64,000 nucleotides of DNA, taken from positions 481,600 through 545,599 of the forward strand of contig JAYKXP010000033.1 of assembly GCA_037176845.1 (NCBI GenBank). Direction: 5' to 3'. The DNA comes from Paramarasmius palmivorus. Taxonomy: Eukaryota > Basidiomycota > Agaricomycetes > Agaricales > Marasmiaceae. The notes under the pieces are model-generated. The model saw only the letters and a list, made by a program, of their open reading frames with translations, did not search any database and was not told where the DNA came from. Positions 1 to 11,779 of the stretch are shown piece by piece. The position numbers and the translations under genes were made by a program. Within the stretch, counting starts at the first letter, position 1. Every line of letters starts with the position of its first letter.

Positions 1-3000
1 CACGCCTCACCCTTTCATTCAATCACCTCCAGCAGCCTCCAGCACGCCATCAAGGCCGTCCGCAGTTTTTCACCGGCTCCACTCTCGTTATTCATCCTCC
101 AAACCCCCAGGGACGCGACAGCATCACGCTCGCTCTTTCCAATGTTCTCCGTCCAAGGCGAGCACGGGAACTCGGGACCTTCGACAGATGCTGAAGAACG
201 ATCAGACGATTGGTGTGGTGTAGAGAAGAGTTCAGGACATAGGTGCTGGCGAAGTGATTTCGGGGTAAACAAACTGGTAAGAGTGTATTTTAGTCTTTTT
301 TTCCCCAAATGCAACCTCAATTTACACTTTAGCACAACTCATTCTTTTGGTTGTTCCGACATCATTCCCATCCTCATCCCATTCCTCACTATATACCCCC
401 ATATTCTCTAGGCTCCACTGTGCTAGCGCAACCCAATCGAACTTGAATGCAACGTGATCAAGTAAAGTGGGCCCGCGTAGGATGTAGTTCATGCCCTTCC
501 CATCCACTCCACTGCTCAGATTACACATCCGCGACATATTCACTCCTCCTTTCCACCAGTGAAGTGATACACCTCAGCCAATGATTTCCTCCCATTGCAC
601 CGGAATCGTCTTATCTTTGCCGAATGGAAAGACCAACGTCATGGGTTCGTTCGCTCATGGACATCTCGAGGATTTGGGTTATAGTAGTGGGCGTAGTTTG
701 GGTCTCTGAGTGAGGGTAAGCAGAATTCCATTTGGTCGCGTTTAATGGGTCCTGATCTCGTTTACTAGTTTCCTTCCATCATTTAGGAAAGCGGAATCCT
801 TGATTTAGCACGAATACGGGTTCTCAGATGGCAATTCAAATGGTAGTCAACGCTCGACGACCTGGTGAATCTACATCCGTGCCAACCCCCCAATTTCACG
901 CCTTACGTGGGTAGCAAACCACGCATCTGCAGTCTAGAACCCAACCACTGCAGTTCCAATTCGTGCCCTCACCTCATTCTGCCCACCTCTTCGAATGACG
1001 GAACAATCCACCCACATCCCTTCCGTGGAATACCGAAAGTCTTCAGAGGAGCGTATAGGCTGCCGAGCTCACCTCCTCAAATCTCTCCGCGATTGGATTC
1101 TGTCTTCGGCCAGTAGTGGTCGTCGAGCATCCATGTCTCTATACATAAAAGGCGCTTTAATTCAGAATTTTTACCACTTCTTCCCCCTCGGACCCTTCGG
1201 GATAGCATTCCTATGGTGTTATCTAGTAGTAGCCCATCGGTTGAATGCGCAACACACCCTTGTTATGTCCTGGAGAAGATGTGGTATAATAGGCGCTTCG
1301 CTCGGGCTCCTCGGAGTTGAGAGGCGCCCATCGCACGACCATGTCTTTTTCGTTTCGTTCCTTTTCTTCAATGCCCTCGTCATCGTACTCACGAAATGCG
1401 AGTCACTCCAATAACACTTCTCTCGACCTTCCCTCACATTCTGGGCCCATGCACTTCCTCGGGTACGACAGGATGGATCTTGGGAGAATTCATGTAGCCT
1501 CTACTTCCATTGCCGCTGGCATCATAGCGTTCCCGAGACGGAGTTCCAGTATTCCCCAGCTCGGTTGGCTTGTGCAAAACCCGCAGTCTTTGAGCTTTCT
1601 GGGCCATGTATAAGTCACATACGGGTCGCCATTACCGCCTGGAAAGTGGAAGCGAACATCACAGAGACGCGGAGAATGTGACGGTATCGAGAGGAATTTT
1701 CGCCGTGACTAGGCCGTGATACATCCTGCTAAAGATTCCTGATGGAGCTTTGATGTAAAGACGGTCATGTTGCACACCCTTTCAGGACGATTTCGAGACC
1801 TAAGGAGTACAAGGGAAAAATCGGCTTGTACAGAAGCCTTGAGCGAACCCTAATCGGATTCTATACAAGCCATTATTTGGTAGGGCCAGGTGCCCTTGAT
1901 ACTGGGGTGCTGTTCGGTTGATGATACGAATGAGGGGCTTCCAATTACATGATGTGCCATGCTAGCCATTGATGTGGACCCATCCTTCCTCTTCACAGCC
2001 GTCACAAACTCTGAGCCAAGCTCGATGGTTTCATATCAGAATTGATGGGATATGAGGAAGGAACAACGTGCTTCAGTATCTGGAGTACCAAAGGAAAGGC
2101 GCCATTACGATAATGGGATACAATTGGGCTCACCTGGCGGGGTCATAGACATTCCCCCGAACTATAACCTGGATTGAAATGTTTGTATCTTATTCATGTT
2201 CAATGCAGCCGCTGGGACGCTACTACCGCGAGCTCGTATATTCCCGTAGTTACGATCGTCTCGAATACCTGATAGATCTCACCTCACAAACACGAATCAA
2301 GCATATGGGAGTCTTAATGTGCTTTCTATGTGCTAGCTGCCGAGAACGTCGGTCCCTTTTGTTGGATCTCCATCTAATCCGCGACTCTTTCCATTTTCAC
2401 CATTACTCAAGACTCGCTCTAGTACTTGTCTAGACTGGCTGTTGCAGTTTGTTACACAATAACATGTTCAATCAAACTGACCTTTGCGGAAATCGTTTGG
2501 AAATCGTTTCCCAGTCGTATTGGCAGATGTTGTGGGTCCACTGTGGGCAGTACTTTTGATCGTTGAGCGGTCAAAGGTGCTTCTTTGACGGAAATCGCCA
2601 ACTTTCAACAGTGAATGATCCCATCAGTGACAATAGGAAGCACAATGCCCATATATACGACAGTTTCACTAGGAGCCCTATATCGTCTTCCTTCATGAGC
2701 GAACTCCTGACGCGGCACTCTAGGAAGGTGATTATTGACGACAGATTTCCATATACAGCACAGGCCCGGGTGTAGTTCTTAGGGCGCTAAACGAGTAACC
2801 CGCCATACAACCATACCTTGCACGAGTGAGAGTGATAGTTATTCAATATTCACGGGTGCGCCGTAATCTCGCATTCATCTAGTCACTGTCGATGGTATTT
2901 CTCTAAGGTATACCCCAAATTGAAGTCGTTCCAGGCCAGTAATGATAACTTGAAGTTGCTGTTTTCGGTCACATCCGTTTGTGCGGTTGATCAGAAGGAC

Positions 3001-3082
3001 AAGAAGCGGTCAATTAACAAAGCGTATAGAACAAGAGACTACGGATGCGACATGACAAAAAAAAATAACCACTAACGCATCA
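1..3082. other. No supported gene
   Basis: Only short unsupported reading frames occur here on either strand. A 106-codon frame at 15-335 (minus) could be the tail of a gene beyond the left edge, but I recognise no motif and its stop lies at 15-17. No tRNA, terminal repeats or long tandem repeat was seen. Confidence 0.5.
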
Positions 3083-4167
3083 TTACTGTACATCGAATCT
3101 CGTATCCACATTGCTGGGAACGGTAGGTGTATGTGTCTGAGTACGGGGGTATTCTGCAGGGTTTGTAGAGGGCACATAGTTGTATATCGGATAGAGCGAT
3201 GTGCTACTCCCGGCATGTAAGGTATCTTGACGAAAGTACGAATCATCATGTGAATGGGGTGCGTAATTGTGGACGTTGGTGGCCGGATGAACGGTACGAA
3301 ATGACGAGGGACCGGCGATATCCTGCTCATGACGCTGATGTGCAGTTGTCATCACTGTATTCGTCCATAGCGGGGGAGCCTGTATCGGTGACTCTTCAGA
3401 AGCACTTCGCCTGCTGTCTCCTGGTGACGAAAAATCTTCGGAAGTGGCGGTAGTGTCCGTTCCTACAGTACTCCGAATTTCTGCTTCGACCTCTCCGGAA
3501 TCGGTTCGATCCTCCTCTTCAATGCCTCCGACATTATCCTCCGCCATCACTTCCACTTCCTGGTTCCACACCTTGCCAAAACCTTCTCCTCTAAGAGGCT
3601 CGTCGATCGGTGTCTCTCCACGTCCTCTACGCCACATATTGAGTTGATCCCTCAAACCGTCGTTCTCTTCCTTCATATAACGAAGTTCCGAAGCAGCAAG
3701 AGCGGTATGTCGACGCAATGCTCGGATATAGGCCATCGTGGAGGCAAGGACCTCCGGCCTACTGGGAGCACGGCCTCGCCCGTTGAGCCGGTGAGAGAGA
3801 TTTGGGATTAGTTCGGCGAGAGCCTAATAAACTCGAGAGCATCAGAATTCGTAGGCAAAGGGACACGTTTCACAGCAACACATACCTCAAAACTGCTGTT
3901 CATCTTCCTCCGTCGTTCCTGCTCATTGCGGTTATGAGCGGCCTTTTGGGAAGGATTGCTTGTACGAGAGGCTCGTGCATACGGCTTATTAGAGAAACTG
4001 GAGCGGCTTCGAGTACTTGTTGGTGAAATTGGGCAGTCGTCTCTGGCTGAAGGGGGTGAGCCACTCGAGGCATGTGAGGGGGAAGAGATCATCCTGGGAT
4101 GATGCATCATTATGACAGGGTGTGAGTCGAACGTTTTGAATGATTGCCGCTCAAGGCTGTGTTGCAT
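3083..4167 (-). CDS. bHLH transcription factor
   Basis: Two exons (4167-3886 and 3823-3083) joined over a 61-nt GT-AG intron, phase 0, giving 340 aa. The basic region HNRNEQERRRKM lies at about residues 80-91, with the His/Glu/Arg pattern typical of E-box binders. Helix 1 crosses the splice site (SSFEALAELIPNL), a short loop follows (RLNGRGRAPSRPE), then helix 2 (VLASTMAYIRALRRH). A Leu/Glu-rich stretch after it may extend the dimerisation helix. The N-terminus is Ser/Pro-rich and the C-terminal half (about 180 aa) is acidic, then low complexity, with no second domain recognised. It probably acts in the nucleus as a homo- or heterodimer; the target is unknown. The ATG at 4167 is the first in frame, though the MM pair 19 codons later could also start. 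The family call is firm; the exact role is not inferable. Confidence 0.87.
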
Positions 4168-5248
4168 TCACAGCCTACCCTATGTAGCAGAGCGCAGAGA
4201 ACAAAGAAAGGGAGCAAGGGTTGTTATGAGAATGAAATGAAGGAGAGCCTCGAGAAAATTTACTCGTTGCTATTGCAACGGACCAGAACTAAGAAAGGCT
4301 CGGAGGTGGCGTTCCGACCGAAAAATGCGGATAACTATCAATCTCGGTTATTCTAAATAGAGTACATGGATTCGAGTAATAATATACCTCCCATACGGGC
4401 CTCCAACGACAAGGAAGGATATCGTCGAGATCTAGGTGAGAGTGTTATTCTCCCTACGCTAAAATGGGCTCAAGGTCCTTCCATTACAGAGCGATGGAAG
4501 CACCCCAAATATCAACCCGCGAGGTGATAACTTTCGATAAGGGAAAATGATAGGCGATGCGCCTTCCTTTTATACCTGAGGCAGACCTGCGCACGGACCA
4601 GGTCGGATATGGATAAAAGCCGAGCGGAGTTTGAATTATTTTTTTTCTTCTCCCGCGTTCTCGTTTTCCGCCGTACTCTGTGTTCGTGATTTGGATTGCA
4701 AGCAATAATCGTATTCTGAATGGTAAGGGCGTTCTATTCGGGATGTCAAGTGAGCGAGTGAGTGAACTGACCTTGCTCCGTTATCTCTAGTTTGTACCTA
4801 TTACTACGACATCTATAGACAAGCTGCTCGTTCGGGTCGTCATTCCTTGATGCTCATCGGGATACCAGCGAGGAGGAATATGAAAGGGGGATGCTTGTCA
4901 GCTTAGGACATCGCTGTATTCGTCGATAGTAAGAGCGCCTTTGTTGCTTTCCTTCCTGCCTGATCGCTTGATATGCTATATCGTCTGACGTTATACATCT
5001 TTTCTTGCATCACCTACAGTACCAATCCCTCAAAACCTCCACCAACAACATGCAGCTGCGTTTCTTTACTACAACTGCACGTCCTATTGCGATCCGCCTT
5101 ATGACGGTCCCAAAGGTACTAAACGCACGTATGCTTAGGACGAGGAGGCACAGAGTCTTCGGACTCTTGTGGCCAGGCAGAAAACATCGCAGCGTTGTCT
5201 CCTTGAAATCGTAGTCCGAGTATAGAGTAACCACCACCGATCCGATGG
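4168..5248. other. Intergenic, nothing supported
   Basis: This is the presumed 5' region of the bHLH gene. No coding motif, RNA gene or clear repeat was seen. Confidence 0.4.
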
Positions 5249-6370
5249 TAAATCCTCGTTGTACTCTTTCACTTCCTATCTAACCGCATTCGATGCTCTA
5301 GCTCATCCTGGATTCGCTCTCTACCATGGAGGCACGATGAAACTGTTCAGCGCTGGTCACCCATCCTTGACCTACAATCATTCACGAGTTCTCTGCATCC
5401 CCATTCAATGCACCAAAGCTCTTCCCCCAACCTGTCTTTGCTCTAACCCTCTCCAGCGTACTCTATGCATATCCTCGACTGCCCCTTTCCTCAATAAAAT
5501 CATGGACAATCGGTTTGCGGTTTCTTCGGCCCATTCGACATTGATAGCGAAGATAAACCCGTTGATCGTTGTAGAGAGGCATTCTTAGCATTGGGCAGGA
5601 AAGGGTGATATTGTACACAAATCAGAGCATCATTCCTGTACACAGCTGTTACGTAGGCATGGATATGCTTGTTTCTGTCGCTTTCTCGCTTGAATTGACT
5701 GGTCTTTTAAAGGTACTTGACATCGACATTTCCTAGTTAGTGATAGATGGTGCTTCAGGTTGAGGGGATAGTTCATTTCCGACAGCGATAATGTTGAGTG
5801 GGTCGCTTAGGTTATGTGTAAGTGCACCTCTCGTCACTTTATCAAGTGAGTCTGACTGGGTAACGTTCAGGTCGGACCAGGTGCTATATGGGCCTATGGC
5901 ACATTGCCAGGCGACCGTTGCTCGTGAAATGATTATCATTCCCTGCGATATATGCCAGCCAGACCGTCTATGGAGCAGGCGCATTGCCTATCCTATTCTT
6001 GTTAAGGTTCCTCCGACAATAACGGCCATTGCTTCCATTGCAAGCGCACGTCCATACCTCTGTATAGCACCGACTCGATTGGCCTCAGCTTTTTCTCCTC
6101 GGATTGGCATCACACATCGCATGACATCGTTGCCGAGTACACTGGTGTGCTAAGGTGGAAGCCACCGAATCAATCTTCCTTGTGAGTCATGACAATCTCG
6201 GGTGCACACATTCTTCGTCTGTCTTCCTGGTTCAGAGATTTAATTCAATCCGTATGGTATCTGGGCGTTGTTCACTTTGCACGTGTAATCCATGAGCCTC
6301 AGTTTTGGTTATGCCCTTGCTGCTTTATCTCCAACGTCTACCATACGTCAATATGATACTGTATCAATGT
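5249..6370 (+). repeat. Dispersed repeat R2, copy 1
   Basis: About 1.1 kb resembling 16081-17300 in the same orientation. Shared landmarks include TTGTACT..TTTC, CTCTAGCTCATCCT, GCGAAGATAAACCCGTTGAT, GGCAGGAAAGGGTGATAT and CAGAGCATCATTCCT. Scattered substitutions and indels put the copies well below identity. No long reading frame survives in both copies. Each copy lies a few hundred bases upstream of a member of the gene A/B/C family, so it could be a duplicated promoter region or an old element carried along. Confidence 0.75.
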
Positions 6371-6790
6371 GTTTATCCTCTGCGTGCCACTGCTTAGAAA
6401 TCTATGAGTAACTGCCTTCCTTTTTGTCTTCATTCGTTCACTTCTAATTACCTTACAGCCTGTTAGATCAATCTTATGTTCCCTCGGGATGCCTAACATA
6501 CGACGCTTTGCTCGGAGTAACGTTGCGGTGTCAATGTTCAACAAGCCATCTCATCTCTAAAATCAATAGCATGATCATCGACATCATGTTTCGGTCTCCC
6601 ACGTAAGTTCCAGTACAGTCGCGCCTACGCGCGCCGCAGCGCCATGTTTTGATATTGCCAATTGATGCAGTGCAAACATCACATTAATTGGTAAATTTAG
6701 GTGAATCGTTATTGCCCTCTTCCCTCTTTCCCTTTTCTGCCCTTCGAGTTGCACATCAACCTTCTTGCCACTATCGAGAACTTGATCAGA
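6371..6790. promoter_or_regulatory. Presumed upstream region of gene A
   Basis: About 420 bp between repeat R2 and the ATG at 6791. I see pyrimidine-rich tracts just before the start codon but no convincing TATA box. Confidence 0.3.
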
Positions 6791-8762
6791 ATGATTAAGA
6801 ATTCAACAGGATTTGTCGTCCAGGGAAACAGTACATTCACCAACATTGGAGGCGACCATTATAGTGGAGACATCTTTACGGGGCCTGTCTATACGAGCCG
6901 AGATATCCAGCCAGCAGCGGGGCATACCAGATATGACGAGGTGAAGAAGACCATCCCCTCCGCTGAGCCTACGCTGACGGGTGATAGTTTGAGTATGTTA
7001 AGCGTGGACATATCGTCATTGAGAGGGAGTTATGCTCCGAAGAGCTTCAGAAGTGGGATTGGGACTGGCGAGGTGGTGTAATAGCCGGGCGGTACAAGTT
7101 CTCCGCCCAAAAAATTATCTGCGTCGTCAGTTTGACCAACCGGAAATCCAACTCGAAGTTCACTGCTGTAATGTACGAGGGCCGAGACGCACAGAGTCAC
7201 TTTGAGCTGGACTTTCGTGAATATTCGCATATTAGGTGAGTCTCCCAGTGTTACTACAGAAACTTCGTACAACAGCGTACCAGGACATCGAAATCATTCC
7301 AGCTATTTGGTATCAATCGTTCCGAGGTTCCGGCATTAATATTTTATCACGGTATGGCAGCTCTCCTTGAGTCGGAGAATCTTGAAGGTGACGCGACTCC
7401 CCAGAGCTACTCCCTTTAAACTGTATCTGGAAGGATTCCCTCTCAATGTATTTGTATCTTAGGCATTTGGAGGTCTGTACGTATCCCATCTCCCTTGTCC
7501 TAGTTGCTCAATATTCCTACAGATATCTGGGATGTACCGGAATTCCTTGTGGCTAAATACATCACGCGGCATATTCATCTCAGGTCCTAGGTCTGTGCTT
7601 CGTGGACAGTTGCCTGTGGAGTATGAATCGTCCATCGTCGTCCCTAATACTATTGAGATGATAAAATGCGACATATGCTTCGCTTTCTTCAGCAAATTCG
7701 GTCCAGTTGTGGATTTCCTCCTACTGGTTTATGCAGGTTTTTTTACTAAGCGTACACAACGTACAGATTGGTACTGCACTTTCCCAAAGCAACTTCCGAA
7801 TAGACTACGAATTGGAGCAATTATAGGCGGACTTCGATTTTACACAGTGTATTCCCCATCAATGATACCTGTTGCACGATGGCGGCCCGAAGAAGCATCC
7901 TCAATATGCAAATCGGAAACTTGGTTTAGAATGGGATTGGTTGAGGAAACAATACTCGAAGGGGGCACTATACGGTGTGTGAGCTTTGTAGTACCCAACG
8001 TTCATCATCTCAAGAACACACGATGCGCGCGCAGATACAGGCTGGATGATTCAAAACTGCCAGGGGATTTCGCATGCTCATTTACCTGGAAACCATTCGA
8101 GCGTGGATGGTTGTCACAATCTTGGCGGGTGTTCGATGTTCTGAATACTAGAGAGGCGAAGGATAGATATTGTACGTCTGCATGCTCATTGTATATGGAA
8201 ATGCTTTTGAATGCCAACTCTTTGACAAGGCGTTATCAATCCAGGCTACCTGGAAATATCCTCTAAACCAAATAACTTTGTCGAAAGACTGTCCCATGAA
8301 AGACCTTTGTATCTTTTCATTCATCCCCTTCCCATGTCGATCTCGGCGCTCCTCTCGTGGTACGATGAAAAACAGTTCTACTTCTGGTCTTTCGATGAGA
8401 CGGGAGACATCGCCTGCTCTAAGGAAGATTGTGAGCAGTTGGGATTGTCCGGTTTCACAATACGTACAGAGGGACTCCTGCAAAAGTCGTGGCAAGATCA
8501 AGAGATCTATGCTCCTCTCCGGGACTGGCAAATCTCTCGTGGCTTTGATCCGACCACCGGTGACTGGGCGAAAAGCATGGGCTTTCCGGAACTAGAGATT
8601 TTAGTTCCTGGAAGGGAAAATCCTGATCGCTTCACTACAGGTATGTTACTCTGCCAACATCAGGTATTCAAGCATTCAGGACTCTTTTTAGCCTACCACA
8701 GTCAACCCAAACTGTCTACTTCTTTCAAAGCTAGGTTCAAGGGATTTTTTAGACGTGAATAG
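6791..8762 (+). CDS. Gene A: agaricomycete GGDxxxGDI-family protein (function unknown)
   Basis: Eight exons (6791-6940, 6994-7235, 7284-7351, 7405-7472, 7523-7974, 8035-8171, 8230-8640, 8692-8762), all GT-AG, keep one open frame of 532 aa. The N-terminus has NSTGFVVQGNSTF then IGGDHYSGDIF, a motif seen at the start of many uncharacterised agaricomycete proteins. Next comes RYDEYVKRGHIVIERELCSEE, then a stretch resembling a kinase N-lobe: FTAVMYEGRDA, LDFREYSHIR, QLFGINRSEVPALIFYHELL. The C-terminal half carries family blocks shared with gene B: PNTIEMIKCDIC, GGLRF-TVYSPSM, GLVEETILEGG, YLFIHPLPM, FYFWSFDETG and LRDWQISRGFDP. No transmembrane segment or signal peptide is evident. A kinase-like DFG or HRD motif is not visible, so any kinase relation would be as a pseudokinase. 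A Harbinger transposon begins two bases after the stop plus its 3-bp target site. Confidence 0.82.
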
Positions 8763-8764
8763 AC

Positions 8765-8767
8765 TTA
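8765..8767. repeat. Target-site duplication TTA (left)
   Basis: TTA directly precedes the left terminal repeat and recurs at 11767-11769. A 3-bp TTA/TAA (TWA) duplication is diagnostic of PIF/Harbinger elements. Confidence 0.9.
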
Positions 8768-8795
8768 GGCCCCGTTCTGTACGTCGGATAGGATA
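8768..8795 (+). repeat. Harbinger left terminal inverted repeat
   Basis: 28 bp, exact reverse complement of 11739-11766, beginning GGCCCC. A second GGATAGGATAAG lies about 30 bp further in and may be a subterminal binding site. Confidence 0.93.
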
Positions 8796-9010
8796 AGAAT
8801 ATCCCCGCGAAAAATATTCCGTAGGATAGGATAAGCAAAAATAAATATTCATTTCCTAATTTATGGCGTGATCTCGGACTTTTGCGTGTTCGGTGACCAA
8901 AAATTGGACAGCGTCAAAATAAACTTCGTGCCCACCTGACTTTGCCCTTCTTGCTGCCGCGGCAGTCCTTCATTGTTGCTTCCCGCTGTCCATCCGCTTT
9001 TCCCTCGCTC

Positions 9011-10209
9011 ATGGCCGATACCCAGAATAAAGAAAATCAACTGCCGCCACCTGCCCCGGGGCCAAAGCGCCGTGGCCGCCCAAAAGGAAGCAAGAACAAG
9101 CGGAAAGAAGCTTCTATTGCGGAACCCATTACAACACCTTCCAAATCCACTCAGCCTTCTCCAGTTACCGACACGCCGGCTAAGACACCTCGTCTTCGTG
9201 CCGTATACACGGATGATGATGACAGGACATTGATGGAGGTGTTCCTGGAGCAAAAGACGGAGGGGAACCAAACTTCCAATGGTGGTTGGAAGAGTCCTGC
9301 CATTACGGCTGCAGTTGAGGCTCTTAAGGGGAGTGAGAAGGAGAGTGGTGGGGGTCCAAAGACTGCTAGTAGTATTCGGGATCATTATGACTTTGTGAGT
9401 GTGCATCTGTTCTTGTTTTCTTCATGTGCTAATGTGTTGTAGCTCAAGCATGAGTTTGGTATCTTCCAGATTCTGCTTAACAAGTCGGGATGGGGCTGGA
9501 ATGAGGAAAAGCATTGCATTGAGGCAAGCAATGAGCAGTGGGAAGGGTTAGGACCAGTGCGTTACCATTCATTCCTTTAAAGTCATTGAATGACACTTGT
9601 CCTTAGGGTGAAGCTCACTTGAAGGCATATAAGGGTAAATTGTTTCCCATTTATGCTGCAATGGATGAGCTCTTGAGTGGTGCCCTTGCCACTGGGTCTC
9701 AAGCATTCCGTGCAGGCCAGGATGATGGCGATAGCTCAGATTCCAATACTGAGTCAGGCGATAATGGAAACGAGGCTGATGCAAATCCTGATACATCAGT
9801 GAGCACAATCGTCTCTACTGTTCAACAGGTATGTGAAACCTTTACTGTACTATATGTCCAAGAGCTAACAGTTCACTAGGATAAAAAACGCAAGTCTGCC
9901 CTTGACACCCCTGTTCCACAGAAGCGTTCACGTCAAGATCGTACTGGAAAAGGGTCTACCTCTGCATCTCTGTCGCAGATGTCTCGGGCCATTGAACGAG
10001 TTGCTGCTGCAATGGATACATCATCAGACAGTGATGAGGCTGTACTGAAGAAGGCAGTTGCATTGGTCAGTAAGGTTGAGGTGTTTTCTAAGGCAGAAAA
10101 GGCGAAGTTACTTCTTCATTTATCTCGTGATATTTCTTTTGCCACTCTTTTACTTACAGTTGATGATGAGGAAACTCGTATTGAGGTGATGCGTCTACAA
10201 CTCGCTTAA
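9011..10209 (+). CDS. Harbinger Myb/SANT-like DNA-binding protein (ORF2)
   Basis: Four exons (9011-9394, 9443-9556, 9607-9828, 9880-10209) with GT-AG introns of about 50 nt give exactly 350 codons, 349 aa. An AT-hook-like motif KRRGRPKGSKNKRKE sits near residues 18-32. The Myb/SANT-like (Myb_DNA-bind_3 type) domain follows, from about residue 58 (YTDDDDRTLMEVFLEQ) through SSIRDHYDFLKHEF and LLNKSGWGWNEEKHCIEA to KLFPIYAAMDELL near 185. A Ser/Asp-rich linker comes next, then a basic patch (DKKRKS, QKRSRQD) likely to serve as nuclear localisation signal, and a helical C-terminus. In studied Harbinger elements this partner binds subterminal DNA and helps carry the transposase into the nucleus. 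The start at 9011 was chosen over an upstream non-ATG extension. Confidence 0.92.
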
Positions 10210-10223
10210 GTACTTTAGGTAGA

Positions 10224-11619
10224 TTATTCTACTCCAATATAATCTTGGTAGTCCTGCCACATTTCAGAAGCAATTTGGTCCTGCCTTGCATTTGCTCGAT
10301 TCCTTTCAGCAGTTGTAACTCTTCTTCCAAGCTCACCCTCATCCACTTCAACTTCCTCTCCTTCAATCAAGTCCCCTTGAGCTCGTCTCATCCGCAAAGT
10401 GATCACAGTGTCGAGATGTTTGGTATGGTCATCAGGATCATGAATGCGAATGAAGTTTTGTAGAGCGGAAAGTGCTGGAGGTAATCTTGCTTGAGCCTTA
10501 AATGGATATTCAGGAGGCTTGTTAAGGATCTTGAAACGCCGTTTCAGGACTCCAAAAATGCGCTCAACAGCATTTCGTAACTTGGCATGGCGAAGATTGA
10601 ACAGTTCCTTTGCATTACGGGGTCTTAAATTGTATAATTAACAAAGATCTAGTAAATGTTGAAGACACATACCTTATTGAAGCCTGCTCCCACTCCTTCA
10701 AGTGGTACCTAACACCCCGATATGGCACCAAAAGGGCATCACAGGAAGGAAACCCAGCATCTGCAAGGTAATACTTGCCTTGTGGAACCTTCAGATCTGT
10801 CTTCCGTGCATCTTCATATACACACCCATCTGCAGCGCTACCTTCCCATCCACTAAGGATGTAGCAGAAGAGTAGTGCCAGTGTACATGCAGCAAGAACG
10901 TTCTGTGAGATAAATCCCTTCCTGTTATGGAACCGATTTGCTGCTTCTGCAGAAACTCGTGCATGAAAGTGGCAGCCATCAATCGCACCTATACAATCCT
11001 TGAAATATGGAAAGTACTTTGGGTCCTCCAATATCTCCTCAGGAACATCCTGGCCTGGAAGTGAGACATGCTTGCGATAGAATGAACCCGTCAGCATGTT
11101 GAGAATGTGGTGGAAGTAGCTATAGATCATAGATGGTAAGAATAGATAGCTTAATGTAGAGGAAATACTTGCCGGGAAATAGTATCAGCTCCCCGCTGAA
11201 AGCGTTCCTGGAGTTCACGGTTGGATGCTGCAGATACTACAGCCCGCAGAAATATTGCAACTTGCTCTTGAGCTGTTACATGCTTGTTATCGTGCAGACC
11301 ACATGTCTGTCGAAGTTCCCAGACAAGCTTTCGGAATACGGTCTTCTTCATGCCAAACATGCGCCGAAAACGTTCAGTCCGACCTGAGAAAAGATCACAA
11401 ACATGTTCAGAGATATGATAATCAATGATAATCACCTTTTAACAATTCATCTAACCACATCTTCCCCGTAAAAGTACCAGTGAGAAATGGCCGTTTCTCT
11501 GACTTGGCAACTGTAGCTGCAGCTGCTCCTGCAGCCGCGATAATAGTAAATGCAACATATTTCCTGTTGCGAGTTGTGGAACCTGGAACAGTTTGTTTAC
11601 CGTGCCGATTCCGAGTCAT
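10224..11619 (-). CDS. Harbinger DDE transposase (HARBI1-like, DDE_Tnp_4)
   Basis: Four exons (11619-11436, 11383-11173, 11119-10673, 10623-10224) give 414 codons, 413 aa, in one frame. Intron 2 has a GC-AG boundary (donor GCAAGT). Using it gives the expected family reading DTISRYFHHILNML, whereas the overlapping GT donor shifts the frame. Catalytic residues are all present: the first Asp in IGAIDGCHF, the second Asp in YYLADAGF and the Glu in HAKLRNAVERIFGVLKRRF. The N-terminal part has a helix-turn-helix-like stretch (RFRRMFGMKKTVFRKLVWEL, then ELQERFQRGADTIS). The C-terminus is acidic (GEEVEVDEGE). No internal stop or frameshift was found, so the element may encode a working enzyme. The start is the ATG in a GCCATCATG context. 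Confidence 0.94.
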
Positions 11620-11738
11620 GATGGCTAAAGGGAGAGAGGCGCTCAAGGGATTCTCACGCTTTTCTAAAATTTCTTATCCGATGGGCGGCACATGGGAATA
11701 TCAAAAATTGATTTTCTTTTTTTGATTAAATAAATTCC

Positions 11739-11766
11739 TATCCTATCCGACGTACAGAACGGGGCC
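11739..11766 (-). repeat. Harbinger right terminal inverted repeat
   Basis: 28 bp, exact reverse complement of 8768-8795. It is followed by the TTA target duplication at 11767-11769. Confidence 0.93.
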
Positions 11767-11779
11767 TTATACGTTTGTA

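Larger units (their letters stand above)
8768..11766. mobile_element. Intact PIF/Harbinger DNA transposon, 2,999 bp
   Basis: The terminal inverted repeats at 8768-8795 and 11739-11766 are identical over 28 bp (starting GGCCCCGTTCTG), and similarity continues a few bases inward. A TTA target duplication flanks the element. The subterminal motif GGATAGGATAAG appears twice at the left end. Inside are the two genes expected of an autonomous Harbinger: a Myb/SANT-like DNA-binding protein on the plus strand and a DDE transposase on the minus strand. They converge tail to tail, 14 bp apart. Both keep open frames after splicing. Perfect terminal repeats and intact genes point to recent, possibly current, activity. 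Confidence 0.95.

Noticed and set aside
8942..9010. An N-terminal extension of the Harbinger Myb protein upstream of 9011
   Set aside because: The added residues resemble no family member, and the ATG at 9011 gives the expected short N-terminus before the AT-hook.
11620..11646. A longer transposase N-terminus starting at 11646
   Set aside because: That start codon would be TTG; the first ATG in frame is at 11619, in a good context.
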